DNA of 6,341 nt, taken from the NCBI GenBank assembly GCA_020057985.1, contig JAGVEU010000333.1, positions 1 through 6,341 on the forward strand, written 5' to 3'. Below the pieces are notes generated by a model that was given only the letters and a program-made list of their open reading frames with translations, was not told where the DNA came from and did no database searches. Source of the stretch: Calditrichota bacterium. Its GTDB lineage: Bacteria > Electryoneota > RPQS01. This document shows positions 1-6,341 of the stretch, one piece after another (within the stretch, counting starts at the first letter, position 1; every line of letters starts with the position of its first letter). A program made the translations under genes and the position numbers.

Positions 1-823
1 AGTAAGCATAAATCGCAAGTAGGAACGAAGTAACCACTCCGAACGCGAAGATGAAGCTCATGGCGACCGCGCCGCCGAGGGCAAGATCGCGTGCTGCTGC
101 CGGTACCGTCTCAAAGTACCAAATTGCGAGGATTGGCATCAGAGCAAGGGGAAAAAGAAATCGCGCTCCCCAGGCGATTATGGCGGTTCGCTGAACGTGG
201 TCATAGCGCTTGGATCGGGATACAACAATCGCGACGAAGATCCCGGCAAAGGAGAGTGCGGAGACTGTGCGGATGAGCAAAGAGGGCAGGAAGGACGGGT
301 TGAACCAAGCATCCCAGAAACTGCCCGTGGCGTGCCAGACTCCCGGCGTGAGCATGAACGTGAGAATGCCGTTGATGATGACGAGGGAGAAGAACGCTGA
401 AATGGCATAGACCCAGCCAACGAGAAGATGGAGTCTTGTTGAGAGGCGATCCCATGTGTAATAGTAGACATAGCCCGAGGCCAATTCTACGAGGAAGAAC
501 ACCCATTCAATGGCCCAAGCCCACAGGAACAACCGAATCAGATAGGAAGTGCCTTCCGGTGACACGAGACCTATTGAGAACCATATACCGACTCCCGTGA
601 CGGCCCCTGCGACGAACGAGAAGTAGATAAGAAACTTGGAGTTATCCCGAATGAAAGCGAGCAAAACGGGGTCGTTGTTTCGCACGGCTCGGGATTCGGA
701 CAGCACGTTGAAAATGCCAGCGCCGACCGCAAAATGAGCAATAACAACGTGGACGATGGAGATTCCAGCGATGACGAGCGCGCCGCCGAGCTGAGGAATA
801 TTCCAGATTGGATAAGAAACCAT
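1..823 (-). CDS. Cytochrome bd-like oxidase subunit I (CydA-like), N-terminal part
   Basis: Integral-membrane protein of the cytochrome bd oxygen reductase subunit I superfamily; classical members oxidise quinol and reduce O2 in the cytoplasmic membrane. The frame is open for 274 codons from ATG at 823 and runs off the left edge, so the C-terminal part is missing. It begins MVSYPIWNIPQLGG, a start style I associate with divergent bd-like proteins, and an in-frame stop lies upstream with no other ATG between. Several long hydrophobic helices are visible. By eye against E. coli CydA: HVVIAHFAVG (25-34) matches the segment starting at His19, GAVTG (73-77) matches GVATG, and AIEWVFFLVE (104-113) plus WDRL (124-127) match the E99/E107 helix and its following WDRL. 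In LIRTVSALSFAGIF (183-196) Arg185 falls where CydA has heme b558 ligand His186. The ribosome binding site is weak. It is divergent from purM. Whether a cydB or a fused cytochrome c follows cannot be seen. Family is confident; electron donor and true oxidase activity are not. Confidence 0.82.
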   Translation of the reverse strand, partial: MVSYPIWNIPQLGGALVIAGISIVHVVIAHFAVGAGIFNVLSESRAVRNNDPVLLAFIRDNSKFLIYFSFVAGAVTGVGIWFSIGLVSPEGTSYLIRLFLWAWAIEWVFFLVELASGYVYYYTWDRLSTRLHLLVGWVYAISAFFSLVIINGILTFMLTPGVWHATGSFWDAWFNPSFLPSLLIRTVSALSFAGIFVAIVVSRSKRYDHVQRTAIIAWGARFLFPLALMPILAIWYFETVPAAARDLALGGAVAMSFIFAFGVVTSFLLAIYAY

Positions 824-851
824 AAGGATAGCTTGAACGAACCTGACCCAA

Positions 852-878
852 AATATATGATTTTTTTCATAAAAGCAA
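852..878 (-). promoter_or_regulatory. Weak candidate promoter for the bd-like oxidase gene
   Basis: On the minus strand TATATT (852-857) resembles a -10 element, and TTGCTT (873-878) could be a poor -35 with a short 15-base spacer. It is AT-rich and lies about 30 bases before the start codon at 823, which is the right place, but the hexamer matches are weak. Confidence 0.2.
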
Positions 879-932
879 CCGGATTAGCAGTTTCCGGCCA
901 TGTAGGCCACCCGATTCGACGTAGAAAAAGGT

Positions 933-938
933 TATACT
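933..938 (+). promoter_or_regulatory. Candidate -10 element for the purM cluster
   Basis: TATACT matches five of six bases of the sigma-70 -10 consensus and lies about 55 bases upstream of the purM start, a reasonable leader length. No good -35 hexamer sits at the expected spacing. A competing choice is TTGACT (954-959) with TAAACT (977-982) at 17-base spacing, which would give an almost leaderless transcript. Confidence 0.3.
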
Positions 939-990
939 CGCTCGGATTTGGGCTTGACTTTCGGATTCCAATTCACTAAACTTATAAGTC

Positions 991-1992
991 ATGGTGGATT
1001 ATGCAACCTCGGGCGTAAGCCTCGATCGCGCCTCAGAGGCAAAGAAACTGATCGCGAAGGCGGCTCAGACGACCTTTACCCCGCAAGTCCTGAGGGATGT
1101 CGGGCATTTTGGGGGATTTTTTGCGCTTGGAGACAGTCCAACAGCAGATGTGCTTGTCGCCTCGACGGATGGTGTGGGTACCAAGATTCTGCTGGGACTG
1201 CAACTGGACATGCTCGATGGACTTGGGCGCGATCTTGTTCATCACTCGATCAATGACATTCTCGTTTGCGGAGCGCGCCCTCTGTTCTTTCTTGATTACA
1301 TGGCCTTTGGCAGGCTTGATGTTGAAATTGCCGGACGAATCGCTGAGAGTCTTGCTGCGGGTTGCCGAGAGCATGGTGTAGCGCTGATTGGGGGTGAGAC
1401 TGCTGAAATGCCGGGATTGTATCGGGAGTCTGATTTTGATTTGGCTGGAACAATCGTGGGGATTGTACAGAAAGACAAAATCCTTGATGGCTCCAAGGTC
1501 GTTGAAGGCGATGTTCTGATCGGCTTGCCTTCGAGTGGATTGCATACGAATGGGTATTCTCTGGCAAGAAAAGTCCTTGAGGACAAGATCGCGGCGGGGA
1601 CTCTGAAGACAACAAGGCTCAGCGACGGACAGTCACTTGCGCAAGCATTGATGGAGCCGCATCGCTGCTATTTGAAGGTGTTTGGTGATTTGTTGACGCA
1701 TTCCGGTTTACATGCGCTTTCACACATCACCGGAGGCGGGATCGAAGATAATACCATGCGAGTGGTTCCCAAGGGACTTCATCTGCAGATTGACTGGGGA
1801 AGCTGGACTCGACCGGAATTGTTTGAAGTGATTCAGAAGCATGGAGAGGTGGCAGAGGCTGAGATGCGTCGCGCTATGAATCTCGGAGTCGGCTTGATTG
1901 CCATTGTTGCAGCCGAGCGCAGCAACGAGTTTATCGCTCTGCTTGGCAAGCGTGAACCGGCGGCATTTATTATGGGGCATGTTTCAGCTTGA
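991..1992 (+). CDS. purM: Phosphoribosylformylglycinamidine cyclo-ligase (AIR synthetase)
   Basis: Cytosolic enzyme of de novo purine synthesis: it closes the ring of formylglycinamidine ribonucleotide using ATP to give aminoimidazole ribonucleotide (AIR). The 333 residues are close to the 345 of E. coli PurM, so it looks complete. The family signatures are in order: STDGVGTK (59-65 region) and DLVHHSINDILVCGARPLFF (81-100) of the ATP-binding N-terminal half; the hallmark IGGETAEMPGLY (133-144); DLAGTIVGIVQKDKILDG (150-167); then GLPSSGLHTNGYSL (178-191), HITGGGIEDN (245-254) and MNLGVG (296-301) of the C-terminal half. The ATG at 991 fits the expected short N-terminus; no clear Shine-Dalgarno precedes it, and a palindrome abuts it. 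It appears to be the first gene of a plus-strand cluster; its TGA stop overlaps the TTG start of plsY, so co-transcription and coupled translation are likely. No other pur gene is in the window. No key motif is missing. Confidence 0.97.
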   Translation: MVDYATSGVSLDRASEAKKLIAKAAQTTFTPQVLRDVGHFGGFFALGDSPTADVLVASTDGVGTKILLGLQLDMLDGLGRDLVHHSINDILVCGARPLFFLDYMAFGRLDVEIAGRIAESLAAGCREHGVALIGGETAEMPGLYRESDFDLAGTIVGIVQKDKILDGSKVVEGDVLIGLPSSGLHTNGYSLARKVLEDKIAAGTLKTTRLSDGQSLAQALMEPHRCYLKVFGDLLTHSGLHALSHITGGGIEDNTMRVVPKGLHLQIDWGSWTRPELFEVIQKHGEVAEAEMRRAMNLGVGLIAIVAAERSNEFIALLGKREPAAFIMGHVSA

Positions 1993-2585
1993 ACCTGATG
2001 CTTGCACTCGTGGCAGGGTATGCACTGGGAGGATTTCCGACTGGCATTATCCTTTGCAAACTTATCAAAGGTGTAGATCCCCGGACTCTTGGATCGGGGA
2101 CTTCAGGCGCAACTAACGTTTCGAGGGCGTTGGGAAAGAAGTGGGCTGCACTGGTCTTGCTCATTGATGGATTGAAGGGATTCTTGCCCGTTGTGTTTCT
2201 TGCTCCTTTCCTTGTTGCACCGCAAGACATTATCGCCGGGCGGCTATTGATGGCAGTTGGAGCGGTGGCAGGCCATGTGTGGACTCCTTATGCGGGATTT
2301 CGCGGCGGCAAAGGCGTGGCAACTGCGGCGGGTGCGATGCTTGCTCTCGATTGGCTTGGCGTCTTGATTACTTTGGGGGTGTGGGGTGTGCTCTTTGCTG
2401 CATTTCGGATAGTGTCGGTTGCTTCGATGAGCGCTGCGCTCGCGCTCCCTCTCATCATGGTAGTGCTGGGAAATAGACCGACTGAGTATATGGTGGCAGC
2501 CCTTGCGATGTCATTGTTTCTGATTTACAATCATCGTGGCAACGTCAAACGTCTGCTTCACCGGGAAGAGAAAACTCTGACATGA
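1989..2585 (+). CDS. plsY: Glycerol-3-phosphate acyltransferase PlsY
   Basis: Inner-membrane enzyme that transfers an acyl group from acyl-phosphate to sn-glycerol-3-phosphate, giving lysophosphatidic acid, the first committed step of phospholipid synthesis; acyl-phosphate would come from PlsX, not seen here. At 198 residues it has the usual PlsY length, with several hydrophobic helices. The three cytoplasmic-loop motifs are present: LGSGTSGATNV (34-44), GHVWTPYAGFRGGKGVAT (95-112) and NHRGNVKRLLHREE (181-194). Two deviate from the usual form: motif 1 has Thr-Ser where Asn-Pro or similar is common, and motif 3 has Arg where Gly usually precedes the Glu-rich end. I take TTG at 1989 as the start: it overlaps the purM stop as TTGA and has a GGGG stretch (1974-1977) about 11 bases upstream. 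ATG at 1998 is the alternative and would remove only three residues. The 3' end overlaps gpsA, whose product supplies the acyl acceptor. Confidence 0.94.
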   Translation: MNLMLALVAGYALGGFPTGIILCKLIKGVDPRTLGSGTSGATNVSRALGKKWAALVLLIDGLKGFLPVVFLAPFLVAPQDIIAGRLLMAVGAVAGHVWTPYAGFRGGKGVATAAGAMLALDWLGVLITLGVWGVLFAAFRIVSVASMSAALALPLIMVVLGNRPTEYMVAALAMSLFLIYNHRGNVKRLLHREEKTLT

Positions 2586-3577
2586 GAGTTTCAATTCTTG
2601 GAGCGGGCAATTGGGGGACAACTCTGGCGCTCATGTTTCAGGCAAAGAGTCATGTTATTACGTTGTGGGAATACGATACGGAGCAAGCCGAGGCGATTGC
2701 GAGAAGCAGGCGCAATGAGAAGTTTCTGCCCGGGTATGTAATCCCAAATGCAATCCGGGTAACTGCAAATCTTACAAGAGCGCTGGACGATGCCGAGGTC
2801 GTAATTCTGGCTATCCCAGCGCAAACCTGCCGATCTGTGGTTCGACTAATTGGTTCGATCAGCAGTGACGGCATCATTGTCTCTGTCATCAAGGGACTTG
2901 AGCAGGGAACCGGTAAGCGCATCTCGGATATTTGCGGTGAGGAATTGAGAGACTTCGAGACGCGCCAATATTGCGTTCTATCAGGACCGACCATTGCGAC
3001 TGAAATTGCTGCCGGGCTGCCATCATCGGCGGTCGTAGCCTCAGACTGTCATGTCAGTGCAGAAATCATTCAACGCGAGTTCTCGTCAGCCACCCTCAGA
3101 CTCTACAGTTCAGATGATGTAACGGGTGTGGAGATGGCAGGAGCCTTAAAAAATGTCATCGCTTTAGCTGCCGGTATCTGCGACGGGATGAAACTTGGCT
3201 TCAATTCCAAAGGGGCGTTACTCACAAGAGGATTGGCTGAGATAGCGCGATTAGGCGAGACAATGGGCGGCAAGAGACAGACCTTCAGCGGTCTCTCCGG
3301 AATCGGCGACTTGATTACAACCTGCACGTCACCACACAGCCGTAATCGAACGGTCGGAGAGCGAATTGGAAGCGGAGAAAAACTGAAGGATGTGCTCGGC
3401 AGCATGGTGATGGTTGCGGAAGGGGTTTGGACAGCACGTGCGGCGAGTGAACTTGCCGCCAAGACTGGGATTGAAATCCCGATCATTGATGCAGTGTGCA
3501 AGATTCTCTTTGAGGAGACACCGCCGCATGTTGCTCTGGGCCAACTCATGGCCCGTGATCTGAAAGTTGAAGACTGA
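2582..3577 (+). CDS. gpsA: Glycerol-3-phosphate dehydrogenase [NAD(P)+]
   Basis: Cytosolic enzyme that reduces dihydroxyacetone phosphate to sn-glycerol-3-phosphate with NAD(P)H, feeding PlsY in the overlapping upstream gene. Its 331 residues match the family length (about 330-340). Residues 1-12 hold the Rossmann dinucleotide motif GAGNWG (7-12). VIKGLE (102-107) and SGPTIATEIAAGLP (134-147) are family blocks; the latter usually reads SGPSFA, so Thr-Ile is a mild variation. The C-terminal helical domain carries the expected catalytic lysine at Lys190 (GALKNVIALAAGI), NSKGALLTRGLAEI (208-221), GLSGIGDLITTCTS (237-250) and SRNR (253-256). The ATG overlaps the plsY stop as ATGA, and GGGAAGAG (2563-2570) inside plsY may serve as ribosome binding site about 11 bases upstream. 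Adjacent plsY-gpsA pairs are common in bacteria, which supports both calls. No defect is seen. Confidence 0.97.
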   Translation: MRVSILGAGNWGTTLALMFQAKSHVITLWEYDTEQAEAIARSRRNEKFLPGYVIPNAIRVTANLTRALDDAEVVILAIPAQTCRSVVRLIGSISSDGIIVSVIKGLEQGTGKRISDICGEELRDFETRQYCVLSGPTIATEIAAGLPSSAVVASDCHVSAEIIQREFSSATLRLYSSDDVTGVEMAGALKNVIALAAGICDGMKLGFNSKGALLTRGLAEIARLGETMGGKRQTFSGLSGIGDLITTCTSPHSRNRTVGERIGSGEKLKDVLGSMVMVAEGVWTARAASELAAKTGIEIPIIDAVCKILFEETPPHVALGQLMARDLKVED

Positions 3578-3609
3578 AGCAAGACAACTAACCGAAGACG
3601 GAAATTGCT

Positions 3610-4917
3610 GTGACGGATAAGCAAGAGACTCAGGTCTATATCGAGAATATCGGGAGCCATGCAGGGACGACGGTAACTGTAAAGGGCTGGCTTTATCACA
3701 AACGATCATCGGGAAAAGTGCGGTTTTTGCTTGTGCGGGATGGCACAGGCATCATTCAGTGTGTTGCATCATTGGCGGATGTGGGCGAGCGGATGTTTCA
3801 ACTGATTGATGAGATGAATCAGGAGTCATCGCTGATTGTGACTGGCTCAGTTCGGGAAGACAAGCGAGCTCCGGGTGGCTATGAGATGACTCTGAGTTTG
3901 GTTCAACTCTTGTCGAATGCCATTGACTATCCGATCTCTCCGAAGGATCATGGAACCGCCTTTCTCATGGATAATCGGCATCTGTGGATTCGCAGCAAAC
4001 GGCAACATGCGATTCTGCGCATCAGGCACACGATCATAAAGGCGATCCGTGATTTCTTTGATGAGCGCGGATTCACACTGTTTGATCCGCCGATCTTCAC
4101 GCCTGCCGCCTGCGAAGGTACGTCCACATTATTCGAGACCGATTACTTCGGAGAGAAGGCTTATCTGACGCAGTCGGGGCAGCTTTATGGCGAAGCGGGA
4201 GCGATGGCTTTTGGTAAGATCTACACATTTGGACCAACCTTTCGCGCCGAAAAATCAAAGACTCGCAGACACTTGACCGAATTCTGGATGATTGAGCCGG
4301 AAGTGGCCTATCTTGATCTCGATGGAGATATGGAACTTGCAGAGGAGTTTATTGAGAGCGTTGTGGAGCGTGTGTTGGAGAGCCGGGTGGAAGAGTTGAA
4401 AGTGATCGAGCGTGACACATCTGTGCTTGAGAAAGTCAAACGACCTTTTCCGCGAATCTCCTATACAGATGCCATTGAGGTGCTGAGGAAAAACGGTCAT
4501 GAGACTAACTGGGGCGATGATATTGGGGGAGACGAGGAGACAACGATCTCGAATCAATATGACAGGCCGGTCATGGTTCACCACTTTCCGTCGGCAATCA
4601 AGGCGTTCTATATGAAGCACGACCCGGAGCACGACGAACTGGCGCTTGGATTCGATATGCTTGCTCCGGAAGGGAGAGGAGAAATTATCGGCGGCGGCCA
4701 GCGTGAAGATAACTATGATACGTTGGTCAGACGTATTCAGCATGAGCGACTGCCGATGGAGGCATTTGATTGGTATCTTGACTTGCGAAAATATGGCAGT
4801 GTTCCTCATGCCGGATTTGGATTGGGATTGGAGCGAACTGTGGGCTGGATTTGCGGTTTGTCGCATGTACGCGAGACGATTCCTTTTCCACGCATGATTT
4901 CGAGACTCAAACCTTAG
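3610..4917 (+). CDS. asnS: Asparaginyl-tRNA synthetase, compact form
   Basis: Class IIb aminoacyl-tRNA synthetase that charges tRNA-Asn with asparagine in the cytosol. The N-terminal OB-fold anticodon-binding domain spans about 1-105 ([20 protein letters not shown] at 24-43). The catalytic domain contains CEGTSTLF (168-175), [10 protein letters not shown] (186-195), motif 2 from Phe211 to Glu231 ([16 protein letters not shown]), [10 protein letters not shown] (357-366) and motif 3 [13 protein letters not shown] (402-414), ending with IPFPR (424-428). The SGQL.GE block, [12 protein letters not shown] and terminal IPFPR favour AsnRS over AspRS. At 435 residues it is shorter than E. coli AsnRS (466); it lacks the insertion E. 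coli carries before SGQ, as in Thermus-type and archaeal-type enzymes. The start is GTG at 3610 with a weak ACGGA (3598-3602) seven bases ahead; no in-frame ATG fits better. It lies 32 bases after gpsA with no terminator between, so it probably ends the operon. A non-discriminating AspRS/AsnRS is a remote alternative. Confidence 0.93.
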   Translation: MTDKQETQVYIENIGSHAGTTVTVKGWLYHKRSSGKVRFLLVRDGTGIIQCVASLADVGERMFQLIDEMNQESSLIVTGSVREDKRAPGGYEMTLSLVQLLSNAIDYPISPKDHGTAFLMDNRHLWIRSKRQHAILRIRHTIIKAIRDFFDERGFTLFDPPIFTPAACEGTSTLFETDYFGEKAYLTQSGQLYGEAGAMAFGKIYTFGPTFRAEKSKTRRHLTEFWMIEPEVAYLDLDGDMELAEEFIESVVERVLESRVEELKVIERDTSVLEKVKRPFPRISYTDAIEVLRKNGHETNWGDDIGGDEETTISNQYDRPVMVHHFPSAIKAFYMKHDPEHDELALGFDMLAPEGRGEIIGGGQREDNYDTLVRRIQHERLPMEAFDWYLDLRKYGSVPHAGFGLGLERTVGWICGLSHVRETIPFPRMISRLKP

Positions 4918-4970
4918 AAGCGAAGTTATGATATAACTGGCTGACTTAACAGAAACGAAAGGATCGAAAA
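4918..4970 (+). promoter_or_regulatory. Spacer with ribosome binding site and possible promoter of the secreted-protein gene
   Basis: AAAGGA (4958-4963) is a good Shine-Dalgarno sequence seven bases before the ATG at 4971 and is the strongest in the window. Upstream, GTTAT-GAT-ATAAC (4925-4937) is a perfect inverted repeat with 5-base arms that contains a possible -10 element, TATAAC (4932-4937). No matching -35 is evident. No rho-independent terminator hairpin is visible after asnS, so read-through from the operon is possible. Confidence 0.45.
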
Positions 4971-5036
4971 ATGAAGATGAAACAGAACATTTTATTCGTA
5001 CTCTGTCTCCTGCTGCTCTCCGGTATAGCCGACGCA
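4971..5036 (+). other. Sec signal peptide coding segment
   Basis: It encodes 22 residues: three early lysine/methionine-rich positions (MKMK), a hydrophobic core (ILFVLCLLLL) and a small-residue end, SGIADA, followed by Gln-Pro. The A-x-A pattern fits signal peptidase I. Cys12 lies inside the core and is not in a lipobox context. Confidence 0.85.
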
Positions 5037-6341
5037 CAGCCGACAATCAATGCGAGCAACTGGCCTTATGGTTCTGACCAAATAGGAAACCACTGGAGTT
5101 ACTACAATACTTCAGGGAATGTGGCGATGAGCATCGCGACCATTAATCCCTACCAGCAGGGCGGCACATGGAATTTCACGACTGGACCAACGGATATCAC
5201 AGCCACAAGCGAGATTAGAACCGTTGCGCAAGCTCCGGGGCCACCGCCATCAAACACAACGTACACCGAGTATCAGACGTCTGGCGGTAGCACTCAATGG
5301 CTTTACGAGGACGAAATGGCCAATGGAACTTTCGCGCGCGGATTTGAACAGGGAGGGACGATCTACAGTTACGATGCTCCGCACTGGAACATCTATCGGT
5401 ATCCCATGACTTTTGCCACCACATGGAGTTCATCTTGGACATGGGGTGAGGCAGAACTGGGAACTCCGGTGCAAGAGACTCGCTCCAATGAGATTGTGGG
5501 ATGGGGTACTGTAACCGTGCCTTTCGGTTCGAGTCTGTCATGCCTTGTCATCAGGACTCTTCAGACAACCTACGCGGAGTATATGGGCGTCCCCCTGATT
5601 AACGACTCGTACCGGCTCTATGAGTGGATTGTGCCGGGCATCGGCAGTGTGGTCACTATCCAGTCCATCAACAATGAGGTGAACTGGTATTACAACACGG
5701 CAGCCGGCTTTTATCGGCTATTCAACTCCAATCTGGGGGGTGATCTCATTCCGCCTTCGATTACGAGCGTAACCAGTCTCTCGGATACTCCGAATCCGGG
5801 ACCATATACTGTGCAAGCGACAATAACGGACTTGAGTGGGATTGACTCGGCGCGTATCTATTACTCAATTGCGGGCGGAGCATGGACATTGCGGAATCCT
5901 GAGACTGTCGTTGGGAGTCTGTATACATTTCAAATTCCTCAGTTGTCCGGATCTCCGACACAGCAGGTGCGCTACTACATCTGGGCTAAGGACGCATCAT
6001 CGAATCATAACACAGCCACCAATCCGGCGAACGCACCGACTGGCTATTTCTCATTCAATTGGATTCCGGACAATGTTCCGCCGCAGTTCTCGAATGTAAC
6101 TATCTGGCCATCACCGACGAATTTCAACGGCCCATATCCTGTACAAGGTACTATTACAGATGATAATGGTGTTCTGTTTGCTTCGATCCACTACAAGTTT
6201 GGGGGCGGAGCATGGCAGGAGGCGCCGGCGGATGGAAACGTAGGCAACCTCTATTCGTTCACAATCCCAGCGATTTCAGCTACCACGATCATTCGCTACT
6301 ACTTAGAGGCTGTAGACAACTCAGGGTACTTCAATACGGGC
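4971..6341 (+). CDS. Secreted protein with tandem Ig-like repeats, C-terminus cut off
   Basis: The frame is open for 457 codons from ATG at 4971 to the window edge, with no stop. I do not recognise a named gene. Residues 1-22 form a Sec signal peptide (basic n-region MKMK, a Leu-rich core, then a predicted cut after ADA); there is no lipobox, so it should be exported in soluble or surface-attached form. Residues 23 to about 259 are polar, rich in Thr, Ser, Trp and Tyr, and look all-beta, with landmarks GTVTVPFG (179-186) and YEWIVPGIG (217-225); the visible mature part has one cysteine (Cys191). From about 260, two related units of about 109 residues follow, each starting near PP and sharing GPY.VQ.TITD, GGAW, LY.F.IP and RYY..A.D; they resemble Ig-like or fibronectin III-like surface domains. 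More repeats or a C-terminal sorting domain may lie to the right. It has its own good ribosome binding site and no functional tie to the upstream genes. A role in adhesion, surface structure or polymer binding is only a guess. Confidence 0.85.
   Translation, partial: MKMKQNILFVLCLLLLSGIADAQPTINASNWPYGSDQIGNHWSYYNTSGNVAMSIATINPYQQGGTWNFTTGPTDITATSEIRTVAQAPGPPPSNTTYTEYQTSGGSTQWLYEDEMANGTFARGFEQGGTIYSYDAPHWNIYRYPMTFATTWSSSWTWGEAELGTPVQETRSNEIVGWGTVTVPFGSSLSCLVIRTLQTTYAEYMGVPLINDSYRLYEWIVPGIGSVVTIQSINNEVNWYYNTAAGFYRLFNSNLGGDLIPPSITSVTSLSDTPNPGPYTVQATITDLSGIDSARIYYSIAGGAWTLRNPETVVGSLYTFQIPQLSGSPTQQVRYYIWAKDASSNHNTATNPANAPTGYFSFNWIPDNVPPQFSNVTIWPSPTNFNGPYPVQGTITDDNGVLFASIHYKFGGGAWQEAPADGNVGNLYSFTIPAISATTIIRYYLEAVDNSGYFNTG
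5748..6341 (+). repeat. Tandem Ig-like protein repeats, two units, second cut by the window edge
   Basis: Unit 1 covers residues 260-368 and unit 2 residues 369-457 and beyond, a period of about 109 residues measured between the two Pro-Pro pairs (261-262 and 370-371). Shared positions include GPY, VQ, TITD, GGAW, LY.F.IP, RYY and A.D. At DNA level GGGCGGAGCATGG is identical in both (5873-5885 and 6203-6215, 330 bases apart); elsewhere the copies have diverged, so the duplication is not recent. Confidence 0.8.

Larger units (their letters stand above)
824..990. promoter_or_regulatory. Divergent intergenic region between the bd-like oxidase gene and purM
   Basis: This 167-base spacer separates two divergent genes, so it should hold both promoters. 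The hexamer CGGATT occurs three times on the plus strand (880-885, 943-948, 962-967); the last two sit in a 7-base direct repeat, TCGGATT, 19 bases apart. CCGGA (879-883) and TCCGG (893-897) form a short inverted repeat. A perfect 10-base palindrome, ACTTATAAGT (980-989), ends one base before the purM start codon, where it could affect ribosome access. No convincing Shine-Dalgarno sequence precedes purM. All these elements are short enough to be chance, and no known operator is recognised. Confidence 0.5.

Noticed and set aside
571..870. A 99-codon minus-strand frame starting MKKIIYFGSG
   Set aside because: It overlaps, in another frame, the start of the bd-like oxidase, whose frame shows clear family motifs; the alternative is Ser-rich noise.
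734..979. An 81-codon plus-strand frame ahead of purM
   Set aside because: Its first part is antisense to the oxidase gene and the rest covers the divergent promoter region; no family is recognisable.
1033..1545. A 170-codon minus-strand open frame opposite purM
   Set aside because: purM motifs run continuously through this stretch on the plus strand; the reverse product is basic and low in recognisable structure.
3578..3609. A promoter or terminator between gpsA and asnS
   Set aside because: The 32-base gap shows no hairpin and no recognisable -35/-10 pair, so the genes are best read as one transcript.
3103..3699. A 198-codon minus-strand open frame opposite the end of gpsA and the start of asnS
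   Set aside because: It lies antisense to two well-supported conserved genes, and its product shows no recognisable domain.
4918..4970. A rho-independent terminator after asnS
   Set aside because: No GC-rich hairpin followed by a T run is present; the only inverted repeat is short, AT-rich and has no T tract.
4255..5046. A 263-codon minus-strand open frame opposite asnS
   Set aside because: It is antisense to the conserved catalytic domain of asnS, its product is unlike any family I know, and it extends across the ribosome binding site and signal peptide of the next gene. It is a shadow frame.

Overview
The window reads as an ordinary chromosomal segment of a mid-GC (roughly 50 %), free-living bacterium. 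It holds six protein-coding genes, two of them cut by the window edges. I see no mobile element, CRISPR array, tRNA or rRNA. Two genes hint at lineage. One is a cytochrome bd-like oxidase subunit of the divergent type seen in several environmental phyla (the Nitrospirota, Acidobacteriota and Planctomycetota kind). The other is a secreted protein built from tandem beta-rich repeats, in a style common in FCB-group and related candidate phyla such as Zixibacteria or Latescibacteria. The taxonomic placement is inference and is not fixed by the sequence.

Layout: positions 1-823 (minus strand) hold the N-terminal 274 residues of the bd-like oxidase subunit I; its C-terminus lies left of the window. 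Positions 824-990 are a divergent intergenic region with candidate promoters and short repeats. Positions 991-4917 (plus strand) hold a tight four-gene cluster: purM (AIR synthase), plsY (glycerol-3-phosphate acyltransferase), gpsA (glycerol-3-phosphate dehydrogenase) and asnS (asparaginyl-tRNA synthetase). purM/plsY and plsY/gpsA overlap by four bases (TTGA and ATGA), and asnS follows after 32 bases. Positions 4918-4970 are a short spacer with a good Shine-Dalgarno sequence. Positions 4971-6341 encode a secreted protein with a Sec signal peptide, an unrecognised beta-rich N-terminal region and at least two Ig-like repeats; it is cut at the right edge.

How the genes work together: GpsA reduces dihydroxyacetone phosphate to sn-glycerol-3-phosphate, and PlsY acylates that product to lysophosphatidic acid, so the middle of the cluster is a two-step phospholipid-precursor module. 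PurM (purine synthesis) and AsnS (translation) are growth functions with no direct metabolic link, probably co-transcribed. The oxidase and the secreted protein look like separate transcription units.

No clearly new multi-gene system is visible. The most worthwhile items are the bd-like oxidase, in which the usual heme b558 histidine position appears to be arginine, and the repeat-bearing secreted protein with an unassigned N-terminal region.
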